Positions 1 through 5,977 of a stretch of DNA of 10,811 bases are shown piece after piece; positions within the stretch are counted from its first letter, which is position 1; each line of letters begins with the position of its first letter. This stretch comes from Halanaerobiales bacterium (lineage in GTDB: Bacteria; Bacillota; Halanaerobiia; Halanaerobiales; JADQBU01): the NCBI GenBank assembly GCA_016278435.1, contig JADQBU010000144.1, positions 1 to 10,811 on the forward strand, in the 5' to 3' direction. The position numbers were made by a program, and so were the translations under genes. The notes under the pieces are model-generated. The model made no database searches and had not been told where the DNA came from. It was given only the letters and a program-made list of their open reading frames with translations.

Positions 1-942
1 CTGAAACTTAATCTGGAGCTGTTTATGCCGGCGCGGGGTAATACGGAAGGCAAGTTCGAGGTTGATTTTTTAAATAGCGAGAATGGATTAAATTTACTTG
101 TAAAAAAAATATATTTAAGACAGCGTTTTGAGAGTTTTGATATTACAGTGGGGCGGCAGCCTGTATCCTGGTCATTTGGGTCACTACTTAATCCGGTTGA
201 TTATAACCTGGGGTCAGAGGTGATGAATGAAGAACAGGCTGGTAAGTATCAGGATGCAGTGGAGTTCTTTGTTCCCTTTAGCTGGAATTCAAATCTGTCA
301 CTGGTTGCTTCTGACTCCCGGTATAGTGATGAGATAAAATGGGGACTGCGAGGCAGAAAAGTCTATAGAGGTTTTGATTTAACTTTAAATTATGTCCAGG
401 AGCCAGAGCTTGACATTTCTGGTCAGTTAATAGATGCCAGTAACCGTCTTGGTTTTACTTTCAAGGGAGATGCTGGTAAGGCCGGGATTTATGGCGCTCT
501 TGGTCATTATCTTAAAGATAATGAGAGTAGTATATCTTATCTGGCCGGAGTTGATTACAGCATTAATGTTGGTTATGATAAAAAGATAAATTTACAGATT
601 GAATATTTGAATATAGCAACTGCTAATGCTTCATCAGTAATGGGACTCTCTCAAATCTCCTGGTCTGATAAGGAGAGAATACAACTATTGCTCGGGAATA
701 CAGGATATGATATAGATGAATTTTCCCGTGTGGGATTAATGCTGGTCTCATCTCTGGATGATAACAGTATACTGCTTATTCCAACATATCAAAATCAGCT
801 GGCTAACAATCTGGAATTTACTTTGCGGGGTTCGATTTTTATAGGTAGTGATGATACTATTTTCGGTCCCCGGATTATCGGACCCGATGATATAGAGAAA
901 ACTACTGGAAGTATTGAAGCCAGTTTAAGTTATCCTTTTTAA
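1..942 (+). CDS. Outer-membrane beta-barrel (porin-like) protein, 3' part
   Basis: The reading frame is open from the first base (L-K-L-N-L-E-L-F before the first Met at 25), so the gene starts upstream of the window; 313 residues are visible. The sequence has alternating polar and hydrophobic stretches typical of beta strands, many Gly/Ser/Asn/Tyr turns, and ends S-L-S-Y-P-F. A C-terminal aromatic residue after an alternating strand is the usual assembly signal of outer-membrane barrels. A segment near visible residues 50-65 (VGRQPVSW...LLNPVDYN) resembles porin families in which a conserved GRQ and NP-x-D motif sits on an early strand. It would act as a channel or passive uptake protein in an outer membrane. 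This fits a diderm Firmicute. I cannot assign a substrate or exact family; being a barrel is fairly sure, porin function is inference. Confidence 0.72.
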   Translation: MKLNLELFMPARGNTEGKFEVDFLNSENGLNLLVKKIYLRQRFESFDITVGRQPVSWSFGSLLNPVDYNLGSEVMNEEQAGKYQDAVEFFVPFSWNSNLSLVASDSRYSDEIKWGLRGRKVYRGFDLTLNYVQEPELDISGQLIDASNRLGFTFKGDAGKAGIYGALGHYLKDNESSISYLAGVDYSINVGYDKKINLQIEYLNIATANASSVMGLSQISWSDKERIQLLLGNTGYDIDEFSRVGLMLVSSLDDNSILLIPTYQNQLANNLEFTLRGSIFIGSDDTIFGPRIIGPDDIEKTTGSIEASLSYPF

Positions 943-963
943 AATTAGCAAGTAAAATAAAAA

Positions 964-1037
964 AAACCACCTTTCACCTAATAAAATTTAAGTTATTAGA
1001 AAAAACTATTAGAAGACTATAAGTAAGGAGGTGGTTT
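964..1037 (+). promoter_or_regulatory. Inverted repeat that could sequester the DUF378 ribosome site
   Basis: Bases 964-974 (aaaccaccttt) can pair with 1027-1037 (ggaggtggttt): nine Watson-Crick pairs plus two G-U. The right arm is the Shine-Dalgarno of the gene starting at 1040. The 52-nt loop contains a second perfect 7-bp hairpin, 978-984 (ctaataa) with 993-999 (ttattag). If both arms are on one transcript, for example read-through from the upstream barrel gene, the ribosome site would be masked. The pairing is seen directly; a regulatory role is inference. Confidence 0.4.
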
Positions 1038-1039
1038 AA

Positions 1040-1245
1040 ATGGATAGACTGGGAACCCTTGAATGGATATCTCTTTTACTGGTTATATTGGTGGTCTTAA
1101 CTGGGGATTAGTCGGTCTTTTTGATTATGATTTAGTTGCTGCAATATTTGGTACGATGTCCACATTATCCAGGATTATATACAGCCTGGTAGGCTTAGGA
1201 GCTGTATATTTAGCAATAATATCTACCAGACTTACAGTTAAATAA
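1040..1245 (+). pseudogene. DUF378 family small membrane protein, frame-disrupted
   Basis: A strong ribosome site (aaggagg, 1025-1031) sits 8 nt before ATG 1040. That frame reads MDRLGTLEWISLLLVI and then runs out of family resemblance and stops at 1109-1111. The expected continuation, IGGLNWGLVGLF..., is in the next frame from 1087 to the stop at 1243-1245. Joining the frames at 1087 with a -1 shift gives a 68-aa protein matching the usual DUF378 layout: helix one ending in IIGGLNWGLVG, a D-LVA-IFG segment, then a second helix (SRIIYSLVGLGAVYL). One base, most likely an A in ata-att, therefore seems to be missing. It could be a true one-base deletion or a sequence error. An internal ATG at 1063 gives 60 codons but lacks a ribosome site and would begin inside helix one. 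The family's biochemical function is unknown. Confidence 0.75.
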
Positions 1246-1265
1246 ATGTAAGTAGAATCCAGCAC

Positions 1266-1309
1266 ATACCGGGTAGGATATTATTTATGTTCTGCCCGGG
1301 TATTTTTTT
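1266..1309 (+). terminator. Rho-independent terminator after the DUF378 gene
   Basis: The stem pairs 1266-1276 (ataccgggtag) with 1292-1303 (ctgcccgggtat), with one bulged G and one G-U pair. A 15-nt loop separates the arms and a run of T (1303-1309) follows. It closes the upstream unit and insulates the small gene at 1363. Confidence 0.7.
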
Positions 1310-1362
1310 AAAAAATTTTCACTATCTTTTTCCTGAAACATATTATATATAAGGGTGAAAAA

Positions 1363-1551
1363 TTGAAAATAAAAAATTTTACTTTTAAGGCAGTTCAGGA
1401 TGAAGATGGGGAGACTTATATACTGGCAGAACCGGAAAAACTCAAATTAATTAAGATAAAACTCGGACTTAATGACAGCATGAGTTTTCAGGAAGCCGAA
1501 GAATTAGCCGGTTATTTAAGGGATACGATTAAAGATATTTCATCATTTTAA
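1363..1551 (+). CDS. Hypothetical 62-aa protein
   Basis: This is a 62-residue ORF starting at TTG 1363, preceded by a modest ribosome site (aagggtg, 1351-1357) at 5 nt spacing, and ending just before a strong terminator. I do not recognise the family. It is soluble, with no signal peptide or membrane segment. The N-terminal half looks like short beta strands (KNFTFKAVQDEDGETYILAE) and the C-terminal half is a charged helix (SFQEAEELAGYLRDTIKDI). A lysine-rich stretch KLKLIKIKL lies in the middle. It lies between two terminators, so it appears to be its own transcription unit, although no clear promoter was seen. The weak ribosome site and TTG start lower certainty; the codon pattern and the well-placed terminator support it. 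Confidence 0.6.
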   Translation: MKIKNFTFKAVQDEDGETYILAEPEKLKLIKIKLGLNDSMSFQEAEELAGYLRDTIKDISSF

Positions 1552-1626
1552 ATTTAATTCAATGAGAAAATCAGAGAGGAAAAAGGGATTATAAAGATCA
1601 GAATGTGAACTGTGGCTGGTATAGGT

Positions 1627-1666
1627 AAAACCGGGGTGAAAAAATAATCCCCGGTTTTGTATTTTT
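1627..1666. terminator. Bidirectional terminator between convergent genes
   Basis: Perfect 10-bp stem: aaaaccgggg (1627-1636) with ccccggtttt (1649-1658) and a 12-nt loop. The plus strand continues gtattttt; the flanking A-run of the left arm gives the U-tract on the minus strand. It serves both the 62-aa gene (plus) and the deacetylase gene (minus, ending at 1683). Confidence 0.85.
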
Positions 1667-1682
1667 AAAAAGTTTAGTTTTA

Positions 1683-2882
1683 TTACTTATAGGCAGGGGT
1701 ATTTAATAGTTCAGTTAGACTTACAAATTTATATCCCCTCATCTGCATTGTTTCAATGAATTCCGGCAATGATTTTATTGTAGGAGATAAATCCTGATTT
1801 TCTCCTCCGGCAGAATGAAAGAGTACAATTGAATCCTTCTGAACATTGGGTAGGGTATTAATCAGAATTTGATCAACATCTCTATCCAGCCAGTCCCTGG
1901 AATCAACGGACCAGTGGATAACTTTATATCCCATATCTTTTAATTCATTGACTACATCTACAGATATTGCGCCTTCAGGTAGACGGAGTAGAGACGTATT
2001 TTTACCGGTTATATCAGCGATAAGTTTTTCTGTAGAGGATGTTTCTTCCTCGACTCTGGCCCTTGATATTTTGGTGAAGGCAATATGTGACCAGGAATGA
2101 TTACCGATAATGTGTCCTGCCTGTAAGATCCTTTTCACTATCTCAGGATTATTTTCTACCCTTTTACCCATCAGAAAAAATGTTGCCGGGACATTATATT
2201 TTTTTAATATATCCAGAACCATTGGTGTATAGAGATTATCAGGCCCGTCATCAAAAGTTAGAGCAATTTTATAATCACCAGTATTTCCCTTAAGATAAAA
2301 TGTAGTCGGAAATAATACTGAATACTGAGGACCCTGATAACCCGGTTGAGGTGAATAATTATTTACCGGGATTTTTAATCTCTGATTGGCCACAAGACCT
2401 TGATTGTTTAACCTGTTGAGAGCAGTAATTTCATTAACAGTAATACCAAAGGATTGAGCAATACTGTAAAGGGTATCACCCTGTTTTACCTGGTACTCCT
2501 GGGGGAATCTGAAGCGAAAAGGAATATAGATAACCTGGTTTATATATAACTCATCACTTATATTTAGATAATTGGAACTGGCCAGAACCTGGACAGGAAT
2601 CCCCAGTTTAAGTGAAATTTTATAGAGACTATCTCCAGGTTGTACCCGGTAAAAATATGAGCTGCTGGCTTCAGGTATAATCAACACCTCCCGGTTATAA
2701 ATTTGATCAGGGTTGCGGAGATGGTTTGTGTTGATAATTTCATTAACAGTTACTCCGTATTCCTGGGCAATACTGTAAAGGTTTTCACCTGAGTTTACCC
2801 GGTGAACCTGTTGGGCTTGACTGCTAAAAGTAAATGTGAAAATTGCAGTGAAAATAAATAATGCTATCAAGAATTTTTTCAT
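1683..2882 (-). CDS. Secreted LysM x3 polysaccharide deacetylase (NodB/CE4)
   Basis: A 399-aa exported cell-wall enzyme. Residues 1-24 form a signal peptide (MKKFLIALF...SSQAQ). Three LysM peptidoglycan-binding repeats follow at about 26-70, 77-121 and 129-172, each with the G-[ED]-[NST]-LY-x-I core. The NodB deacetylase domain spans about 203-395. Its motifs are visible: TFDDGP at 209-214 (base D211, metal ligand D212), HSWSH at 262-266 (metal ligands H262 and H266), RLPEG at 300-304, DSRDW at 327-331 and the LFH motif with H356. The family removes acetyl groups from peptidoglycan GlcNAc or MurNAc, or from chitin-like oligomers. Motif 3 is usually R-P-P-x-G; here it is R-L-P-E-G, a mild deviation. 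The ribosome site gggagg (2895-2900 on the plus strand) is 12 nt before the ATG, slightly far. It is divergent from the LysM hydrolase gene at 3055, which suggests a shared wall-remodelling role. Peptidoglycan deacetylase is the best call; exact substrate unknown. Confidence 0.92.
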   Translation of the reverse strand: MKKFLIALFIFTAIFTFTFSSQAQQVHRVNSGENLYSIAQEYGVTVNEIINTNHLRNPDQIYNREVLIIPEASSSYFYRVQPGDSLYKISLKLGIPVQVLASSNYLNISDELYINQVIYIPFRFRFPQEYQVKQGDTLYSIAQSFGITVNEITALNRLNNQGLVANQRLKIPVNNYSPQPGYQGPQYSVLFPTTFYLKGNTGDYKIALTFDDGPDNLYTPMVLDILKKYNVPATFFLMGKRVENNPEIVKRILQAGHIIGNHSWSHIAFTKISRARVEEETSSTEKLIADITGKNTSLLRLPEGAISVDVVNELKDMGYKVIHWSVDSRDWLDRDVDQILINTLPNVQKDSIVLFHSAGGENQDLSPTIKSLPEFIETMQMRGYKFVSLTELLNTPAYK

Positions 2883-2908
2883 ATCTTATACGAACCTCCC
2901 ATTTAATA

Positions 2909-2936
2909 ATTATAAAGCACATAATTAGTAATACAA
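2909..2936 (-). promoter_or_regulatory. Promoter for the LysM deacetylase
   Basis: On the minus strand, TTGTAT (plus coordinates 2931-2936) is followed after 16 bp by TATAAT (2909-2914), about 27 bp upstream of the start codon. The -10 is a perfect sigma-A match; the -35 is weaker. Confidence 0.55.
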
Positions 2937-2996
2937 CAAAATATTTCATATTCCTACAAGTAAATATTGCCAGAGTTCAAATGACATAAATTGCCT

Positions 2997-3026
2997 TTGC
3001 TTCAAATTATTAAAACAAGATATAAT
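2997..3026 (+). promoter_or_regulatory. Promoter for the LysM/SleB hydrolase
   Basis: TTGCTT (2997-3002), an 18-bp spacer, then TATAAT (3021-3026). Transcription would start near 3033, giving a leader of only about 20 nt before the ATG at 3055. That short leader supports starting the gene at 3055 rather than upstream. Confidence 0.55.
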
Positions 3027-3054
3027 TATAGTAAAATTGGCATGGGAGGTATGT

Positions 3055-4485
3055 ATGAAAGTTATAAATATTAAGTTCATATTATCATTAATTATTCTGG
3101 TTTTTGTTATCTTTCTATTTAATAATTTAACCGGACAGGCTGTAGATTTATTAGCTGTACTTAATTCAGATTCAGGTCAAGTGGAAGAAATTTATCCCCT
3201 GGAGTTGAACGATGTAGTGATTAATTTCTTAAAGGGGAATAATTATGAAATTGTGGGTTTTACCAACCTTGTATCGAAAGCTAAGGATAGTATATATTAT
3301 GTACAACCAGGGGATAGCTTATATAAGATCGCTTTGCAATATAATATAACAGTTGCAGTCCTGAAAGAGGCCAATAATCTTGATTCAAATATGATACTGA
3401 TCGGCCAGCAGTTAATAATTCCTGGCAAGGAACCAACTACTCCTGATATTCCTGATTATCCAGAGAATGGTGTATATATAGTTCAGTCCGGGGATAGCTT
3501 ATATAAGATTGCCATTAGATTTAATGTTACAGTTGAAGGTCTAAAAGAGGCAAATAACCTACTTTCAGATATGATTCTTATCGGACAAAAGTTGATTATT
3601 CCGGGTGCAGAGGAGAAACCGGATATACCAGAAAATCCTGAACAACCAGGAGAACCGAAAGATAATCCAGATAATCCTGAAAAATCAGATGATAATTCAG
3701 ATACCCCGGGCCAGCCTGAAGAACCGGGAAATCCAGACAGTCCAGACCAGTCAGAGATGGAAATATATATAGTGCAGCCCGGTGACAGCCTCTATGAAAT
3801 TGCCCGGGCTTATAGTACAACTGTTCAGGAAATTATGAATGTTAATAACCTTGTATCTGAAATGATAATTGTGGGTCAGGAATTAAATATACCGGGTACT
3901 GTGGCAGGAGACTCTGATGATCCAGTATTTGAGGACATTAAACCTGATCTGGTCTTGAATTACCTGGTTGAAGACGGTGATAATATTTTATCAATTGCAT
4001 CTCAGTTTGATGTTAATGCAGGTGTTATTAAAAGCTACAACAAACTCGAATCAGTCTTACTAACAACCGGTCAGGAACTATTAATTCCTATTACAGTGTC
4101 AGAGGGAACTATTGGTGATAAACACTACTATACCCAGGAGGAATTAGAATTAATGGCCAGGGCTGTGCATTCTGAAGCAAGGGGTGAACCATTTGCAGGT
4201 CAGGTAGCAGTAGCTGCAGTAATATTAAACCGGGTTAAGCATCCCTTATTTCCAAATGATATTGAAGGAGTAATTTTTCAACCCTACCAGTTCAGTGCCA
4301 TTGATGATGGTCAGTTCTGGCTTGAACCAAATCAGATATCTTTTGTTGCTGCCAGGGCAGCATTGGCCGGATGGGACCCAACTGAAGGTGCCATATTTTA
4401 TTATAATCCTGAGACAGCAACCTCAGACTGGGTATTTTACAGGAATGTATTGATTAAAATTGGAAATCATTATTTTGCAGTTTAG
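3055..4485 (+). CDS. LysM x4 cell wall hydrolase, SleB/CwlJ-like
   Basis: A 476-aa secreted wall enzyme. I start it at ATG 3055, with gggagg (3044-3049) 5 nt upstream; an in-frame TTG at 3037 has no ribosome site. Residues 1-29 are a signal peptide or membrane anchor. LysM repeats lie at about 80-123, 140-183, 237-280 and 302-345; the fourth is the most divergent (EDGDNILSIA). A Pro/Glu/Asp/Asn/Gly-rich linker (about 185-235) separates repeats two and three. The C-terminal 357-476 is a Hydrolase_2 (SleB/CwlJ) domain with MARAVHSEARGEP around the presumed catalytic E374, and AAVILNRV, QPYQFSA and FYYNP motifs. Family members are lytic transglycosylase-like enzymes acting on peptidoglycan, best known from spore cortex breakdown, but LysM-SleB proteins also occur in growing cells. 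The context beside a LysM deacetylase supports wall remodelling; a germination role is not shown. Confidence 0.92.
   Translation: MKVINIKFILSLIILVFVIFLFNNLTGQAVDLLAVLNSDSGQVEEIYPLELNDVVINFLKGNNYEIVGFTNLVSKAKDSIYYVQPGDSLYKIALQYNITVAVLKEANNLDSNMILIGQQLIIPGKEPTTPDIPDYPENGVYIVQSGDSLYKIAIRFNVTVEGLKEANNLLSDMILIGQKLIIPGAEEKPDIPENPEQPGEPKDNPDNPEKSDDNSDTPGQPEEPGNPDSPDQSEMEIYIVQPGDSLYEIARAYSTTVQEIMNVNNLVSEMIIVGQELNIPGTVAGDSDDPVFEDIKPDLVLNYLVEDGDNILSIASQFDVNAGVIKSYNKLESVLLTTGQELLIPITVSEGTIGDKHYYTQEELELMARAVHSEARGEPFAGQVAVAAVILNRVKHPLFPNDIEGVIFQPYQFSAIDDGQFWLEPNQISFVAARAALAGWDPTEGAIFYYNPETATSDWVFYRNVLIKIGNHYFAV
3303..3606 (+). repeat. Duplicated LysM unit, 180-bp period
   Basis: The DNA for LysM 1 (about 3303-3426) and LysM 2 (about 3483-3606) is very similar and in register. 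One 20-bp block (ggggatagct tatataagat) is identical at 3310-3329 and 3490-3509, exactly 180 bp apart. The third repeat (from about 3770) encodes the same residues with different codons. This points to a recent tandem duplication of one LysM plus linker. Confidence 0.75.
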
Positions 4486-4507
4486 TGTTCACACAAATAT
4501 ATAAAAA

Positions 4508-4550
4508 CAAAAAGCCTTCTCAAAATAGTTTATGAGAAGGTTTTTGTTAT
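4508..4550 (+). terminator. Terminator after the LysM/SleB hydrolase
   Basis: Perfect 8-bp stem ccttctca (4515-4522) with tgagaagg (4533-4540), a 10-nt loop and a T run (4541-4545). The upstream A tract (4508-4513) can extend pairing with the T tail. Confidence 0.85.
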
Positions 4551-4620
4551 TTTCGCTTTATTTTTAACTCTTTTTACCCTTACTACATAATATAGAAATA
4601 AATATGAAAGGAGAGATATT

Positions 4621-4803
4621 ATGCCCAGAAATGAAGTTGAACATGAAGTTGAACATGAACGTGGACGCCGTCATAAAGAGTGCCCTAAAGCAACTATAGA
4701 ACAATTATTATGTGTTGAATTTGATGTAGTATTTGATGTAGATGTTAATATTGTTGAGGATAGTGTTAGAGTAGAAGTGGTTAACGATCGTGACCGCAGA
4801 TAA
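4621..4803 (+). CDS. Hypothetical 60-aa highly charged protein
   Basis: A 60-residue ORF with a good ribosome site (aaaggagag, 4607-4615; GGAG 7 nt before ATG 4621). I do not recognise a family. The N-terminus is very hydrophilic (PRNEVEHEVEHERGRRHKE), with EVEH encoded by a 12-bp tandem repeat (gaagttgaacat at 4633-4644 and 4645-4656). A CPKATIEQLLC segment with two Cys follows. Then comes an alternating acidic/hydrophobic stretch (VEFDVVFDVDVNIVEDSVRVEVV) that looks like successive beta strands, and the protein ends in a basic DRDRR. There is no signal peptide or membrane segment. It follows a terminator and precedes a long palindrome, so it looks monocistronic. A weak possible promoter has -10 CATAAT at 4586-4591. 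The Shine-Dalgarno and compact layout make it likely real; function unknown. Confidence 0.65.
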   Translation: MPRNEVEHEVEHERGRRHKECPKATIEQLLCVEFDVVFDVDVNIVEDSVRVEVVNDRDRR

Positions 4804-4821
4804 TAAGGACTTATAATAAGC

Positions 4822-4855
4822 AAATGGAGTACGGGTTGCAACCCGTACTCCATTT
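4822..4855. repeat. Perfect 34-bp palindrome, possible terminator
   Basis: The two 17-bp arms (aaatggagtacgggttg and its exact complement) meet at 4838/4839 with no spacer, so the folded RNA would have only a minimal loop. It follows a 60-aa gene by 18 bp and ends with tttt inside the right arm, then A-rich sequence, so the U-tract is short. It may terminate the upstream gene or be a protein-binding or recombination palindrome. Confidence 0.7.
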
Positions 4856-4880
4856 TAAAAATAAAAAGGAGGTGTATTTT

Positions 4881-5084
4881 GTGAAAAATTATATATTTCT
4901 TTTACTTATATTATTTTCACTGATTTTGCTGCTTAATAATAAAAAACATAAGCATAAGGAACACAACCATTCAGAAGTAAAAACAAAAGAAGTAAGGACG
5001 AGAGTACGCAAGTATCTGAAAGTAACTTCAGATCAACCTATCGGTCCAGAAGACATTAAAATACGTGTTAACCAGGGTGATTAA
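4881..5084 (+). CDS. Hypothetical 67-aa membrane-anchored, Lys/His-rich protein
   Basis: I start this at GTG 4881, because aaggaggtg (4867-4875) lies 5 nt upstream. An in-frame ATG at 4824 lies inside the palindrome and has no ribosome site. The 67-aa product begins with one hydrophobic helix (about 4-20, YIFLLLILFSLILLL). A strongly basic, His-rich patch (KKHKHKEHNH, about 23-32) follows, then a soluble tail (RKYLKVTSDQPIGPEDIKIRV). No Cys is present, so it is not a lipoprotein. The His-rich patch could bind metal or polyanions, but that is only a suggestion. It lies about 100 bp upstream of the DUF421 gene in the same direction and may share its transcript, separated only by a weak hairpin. 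I do not recognise the family. Confidence 0.65.
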   Translation: MKNYIFLLLILFSLILLLNNKKHKHKEHNHSEVKTKEVRTRVRKYLKVTSDQPIGPEDIKIRVNQGD

Positions 5085-5134
5085 ATAATACATAAAAATA
5101 TTTATAGTAGGATAAAATAATAAAGGATAATTTG

Positions 5135-5165
5135 TCCCTGGCTACCTGTCCAAGTGAGTCAGGGA
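5135..5165 (+). promoter_or_regulatory. Weak hairpin in the leader of the DUF421 gene
   Basis: tccctg (5135-5140) pairs with caggga (5160-5165), and gct (5141-5143) can extend to agt (5157-5159) with one G-U pair. It is followed by tttaatttt, then the ribosome site of the next gene at 5175. It could be a weak attenuator or terminator for the small gene upstream. It is seen by eye only. Confidence 0.35.
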
Positions 5166-5187
5166 TTTAATTTTAAGGAGGAAAATA

Positions 5188-5907
5188 ATGAGTGATTTAC
5201 TAATCTTAATCTCTGGCCGGGCTATTTTAGCCTATATTTTATTATTAATTCTATCTCTAGTTTTAGGGAGAAAAGCCCTATCACAGATGACGTTTTTCGA
5301 CTTTATTGTCGGTATTACCATCGGTACTATTACTGCCAGCATTGCCCTGGGAACAAAATATACTCCTCTGGGAGCCGCTGTAGCTCTGATTATTTTTGGA
5401 CTGGCTACATATATAATCGATATAATTCACATAAAAAGTTTCAAAATGCGTAAGCTGGTTAATTCAGAGCCGATTGTATTAATTAAAAACGGGAAAATTA
5501 TTGAGGATAATTTGAAAAGAGTACTGTTTTCTCTGGAAAATCTACAGATGCAACTGCGAAAGAAGAATATATTTAATATTGCCGATGTTGAATTTGCAGT
5601 AGCCGAAACAGATGGTAAATTATCTGTTTTGAAAAAATCACAAAAACAACCTTTAACACCTTCAGATTTGAATCTTGCCACAGATTATAAAGGTCTTACA
5701 ATAGATGTAATTCTGGATGGAGAGATTATGGAGGAAAATTTAAAGGCTAAAAATCTGGATGAGGATTGGGTAACTTGTGAATTGAATAAACGAGGTATTA
5801 AAGATATAGATGATGTTTTCTACGCGGGTCTTGATACAGCAGGGAATCTATATGTTTCTTTACGCAATAAAAAAGAGGAGGAAGAAGGAGAATACGGGCT
5901 TGAATGA
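5188..5907 (+). CDS. DUF421 (YetF-type) membrane protein
   Basis: A 239-aa protein close to the usual DUF421 length. Three hydrophobic segments lie at about 4-26, 38-54 and 60-80, with the family's LGRKALSQMTFFDFIVGITIG signature at 26-46. A cytoplasmic part of two small alpha/beta subdomains follows: EPIVLIKNGKI at about 94-104, the N-L-K-R and LQMQLRKKNIFNIADVEFAVAETDGKLSVL stretch, and a C-terminal portion ending in a charged tail (EEEEGEYGLE). The ribosome site aaggagg (5175-5181) is 6 nt before the ATG. The family is common in Bacillus and Clostridia, including sporulation-related members such as SpoVA-type and YetF relatives, but its biochemical role is not established. The small membrane protein upstream may be a partner. 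It converges on the 49-aa gene at 5978. Confidence 0.9.
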   Translation: MSDLLILISGRAILAYILLLILSLVLGRKALSQMTFFDFIVGITIGTITASIALGTKYTPLGAAVALIIFGLATYIIDIIHIKSFKMRKLVNSEPIVLIKNGKIIEDNLKRVLFSLENLQMQLRKKNIFNIADVEFAVAETDGKLSVLKKSQKQPLTPSDLNLATDYKGLTIDVILDGEIMEENLKAKNLDEDWVTCELNKRGIKDIDDVFYAGLDTAGNLYVSLRNKKEEEEGEYGLE

Positions 5908-5949
5908 GGAGGTAAGGAGCTGGTATTAAATCTTTTAATTCAAAAAAAC

Positions 5950-5975
5950 GCAAAAAAAAAAGCCGGATTACCGGC
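5950..5975 (-). terminator. Terminator of the 49-aa minus-strand gene
   Basis: On the minus strand, gccgg-taat-ccggc (plus 5962-5975) is followed directly by ten T (5952-5961). It lies 2 bp past the stop codon of the 49-aa gene. This is a textbook intrinsic terminator on the minus strand; the plus strand has no T tract after it. Confidence 0.88.
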
Positions 5976-5977
5976 AG

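Noticed and set aside
1080..1095. Programmed -1 frameshifting in the DUF378 gene
   Set aside because: No X-XXY-YYZ slippery site and no clear downstream pseudoknot were seen; a deletion or sequence error is simpler.
1063..1245. ATG at 1063 as the true start of the DUF378 gene
   Set aside because: It lacks a ribosome site and would begin with MDISFTGY, replacing the conserved first-helix residues. The proper residues (LEWISLLLVI) are encoded in the adjacent frame after a strong Shine-Dalgarno at 1025-1031.
3037..3054. TTG at 3037 as start of the LysM/SleB gene
   Set aside because: It has no upstream ribosome site and lies within a few bases of the predicted transcription start. ATG 3055 has gggagg 5 nt upstream and begins a clean signal peptide.
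3596..3820. Minus-strand open frame opposite the Pro/Glu-rich linker
   Set aside because: It is a by-product of the low-complexity linker codons; no ribosome site and no recognisable protein.
4824..4880. ATG at 4824 as start of the Lys/His-rich protein, and the matching minus-strand frame MEYGLQPVLH...
   Set aside because: Both arise from the 34-bp palindrome, which reads the same on each strand. The Shine-Dalgarno at 4867-4875 fits GTG 4881.
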